Below, one piece after another: positions 21,908-22,453 of a stretch of 22,453 nt of DNA. The stretch is from the NCBI GenBank assembly GCA_025061245.1, contig JANZKD010000012.1:1-22453 (forward strand). The letters are read 5' to 3'. Under the pieces are notes generated by a model, which saw only the letters and a program-made list of their open reading frames with translations, was not told the origin of the DNA and searched no databases. The DNA is from Candidatus Culexmicrobium profundum. GTDB lineage: Archaea; Thermoproteota; Methanomethylicia; Culexarchaeales; Culexmicrobiaceae. Position 1 is the first letter of the stretch. The number at the start of each line of letters is the position of its first letter. A program made the position numbers and the translations under genes.

Positions 21908-22453
21908 ATAAAGTTGGAGTAGTTATATGGGTTGAAAACAATATTGTACACTTTAGAGTTTATAATGGAATGAGAGTTGAAAGAGGACAGCTACTTAAAG
22001 TTGTGGATGGAAATCTTAATTTCATTGTTAGAGTTTTTGATTTTAAACCTGAAGCTCTCCTATCTCCCGCTGAAGTTGCTAGAATATCCTTTAAGAAGGA
22101 GAAGGGAGAAGAAGTTGAATTGCTTGATAAACCTGTTAGATGCTATGATGTTGCAATTGCTACCATCGTTGCTCAGATAGATGAAGATGAATTAGTTTAT
22201 GGACCAACATCAGTTCCATCCCTATTCTCATATGTTGAATATCTTGACGATCAAGACCTTGAAAAACTAAACTTAGATACAGGAGACATTGATATAGGTT
22301 TTCTTAGAAGCGGTCACAAAGCAACTTCAAAGCGAGTTTCCTTAAATGGATTAAAAACATTTCCACACCACATTCTAGTATGCTCAATAACAGGAGGAGG
22401 AAAAACAAACTTTGGAAAAATACTTGCTTGGAATATTATGAGAAGTGGAGGAC
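21895..22453 (+). CDS. herA: HerA-type DNA translocase, N-terminal part (runs off the window)
   Basis: The frame opens at ATG 21895, overlapping nurA by 13 nt, with AGGGAGGAG upstream, and is uninterrupted to the last base (186 residues). The N-terminal part (about 1-130: KVGVVIWVENNIVHFRVYNG, then FKPEALLSPAEVARIS) fits the HAS-barrel domain that docks NurA onto the hexamer. The RecA-like motor follows: HHILVCSITGGGKTNFGK is Walker A, with K170. HerA hexamers pump DNA to NurA in end resection. The C-terminal motor, including Walker B and the arginine finger, is beyond the window. The GGGKT form (usually GSGKS/T) is a mild variant. Confidence 0.88.
   Translation, partial: MGELNKVGVVIWVENNIVHFRVYNGMRVERGQLLKVVDGNLNFIVRVFDFKPEALLSPAEVARISFKKEKGEEVELLDKPVRCYDVAIATIVAQIDEDELVYGPTSVPSLFSYVEYLDDQDLEKLNLDTGDIDIGFLRSGHKATSKRVSLNGLKTFPHHILVCSITGGGKTNFGKILAWNIMRSGG

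Noticed and set aside
21977..22180. 67-codon plus-strand open frame
   Set aside because: It lies inside herA in another frame; the herA frame is open to the window end and carries Walker A.
1..22453. CRISPR array, tRNA, rRNA, or insertion-sequence genes
   Set aside because: No regularly spaced repeats, no GC-rich RNA-gene-like stretch of useful length, and no transposase or integrase motif were found on either strand. The CARF-like regulator is therefore not next to a visible CRISPR locus.

Overview
The window is AT-rich (about 35% G+C in the lines I counted) and looks archaeal. Evidence: TATA-like boxes about 25 nt ahead of predicted transcript starts; Shine-Dalgarno sites of the GGTGAT type; several apparently leaderless genes; and archaeal gene types (AAA ATPase with DUF234-type C-terminus, NurA-HerA, DUF116, a CARF-like/HFX_2341-type regulator). 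A Thermoproteota-type or related lineage is my best guess, but the sequence alone does not settle it. I see no tRNA, rRNA, CRISPR array or transposase.

Layout. 1-2.4 kb: an archaeal ATPase under two abutting palindromes, a convergent DUF116 metal-cysteine protein, and a small tRNA-binding OB-fold protein. 2.5-3.75 kb: an MFS transporter. 3.75-4.08 kb: a repeat-bearing intergenic region. 4.08-5.74 kb: 3-hydroxyacyl-CoA dehydrogenase and enoyl-CoA hydratase as a two-gene operon. 5.78-7.06 kb: a secreted Cys-containing orphan. 7.06-9.8 kb: a class V aminotransferase divergent from two tandem amidohydrolase paralogs, the second of which has lost most metal ligands. 9.9-12.1 kb: a tungstate ABC importer (tupABC) in which all three genes appear to start with TTG. 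12.2-13.1 kb: an EamA/DMT transporter whose first codons are out of frame across a short CT repeat. 13.1-14.2 kb: an S9-type serine hydrolase.

14.2-18.7 kb is a metal/oxyanion-resistance neighbourhood. It holds a decayed PadR regulator (in-frame TAG) fused by deletion and frameshift to the C-terminal half of an MFS pump; a divergent ChrB-domain protein; an HxlR-type regulator with a Cys-x-Cys-Pro N-terminus; and a divergent Zn/Cd/Pb-type P1B ATPase with a His-rich N-terminus. A 27-bp perfect inverted repeat touches the HxlR start codon, and a palindromic TATA element lies between the two divergent genes. A small helical orphan follows.

18.8-22.45 kb: a glycerophosphodiester phosphodiesterase, then a CARF-like/winged-helix regulator divergent from a nurA-herA pair (herA runs off the window). 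The 384-bp divergent region contains two 7-6-7 inverted repeats centred 42 bp apart, one over the regulator's predicted start site, and further inverted copies of 10-11 bp words. The regulator plus nurA-herA is the best candidate here for an undescribed regulated DNA-processing or defence module; the link is inferred from adjacency and operator-like sequence only.
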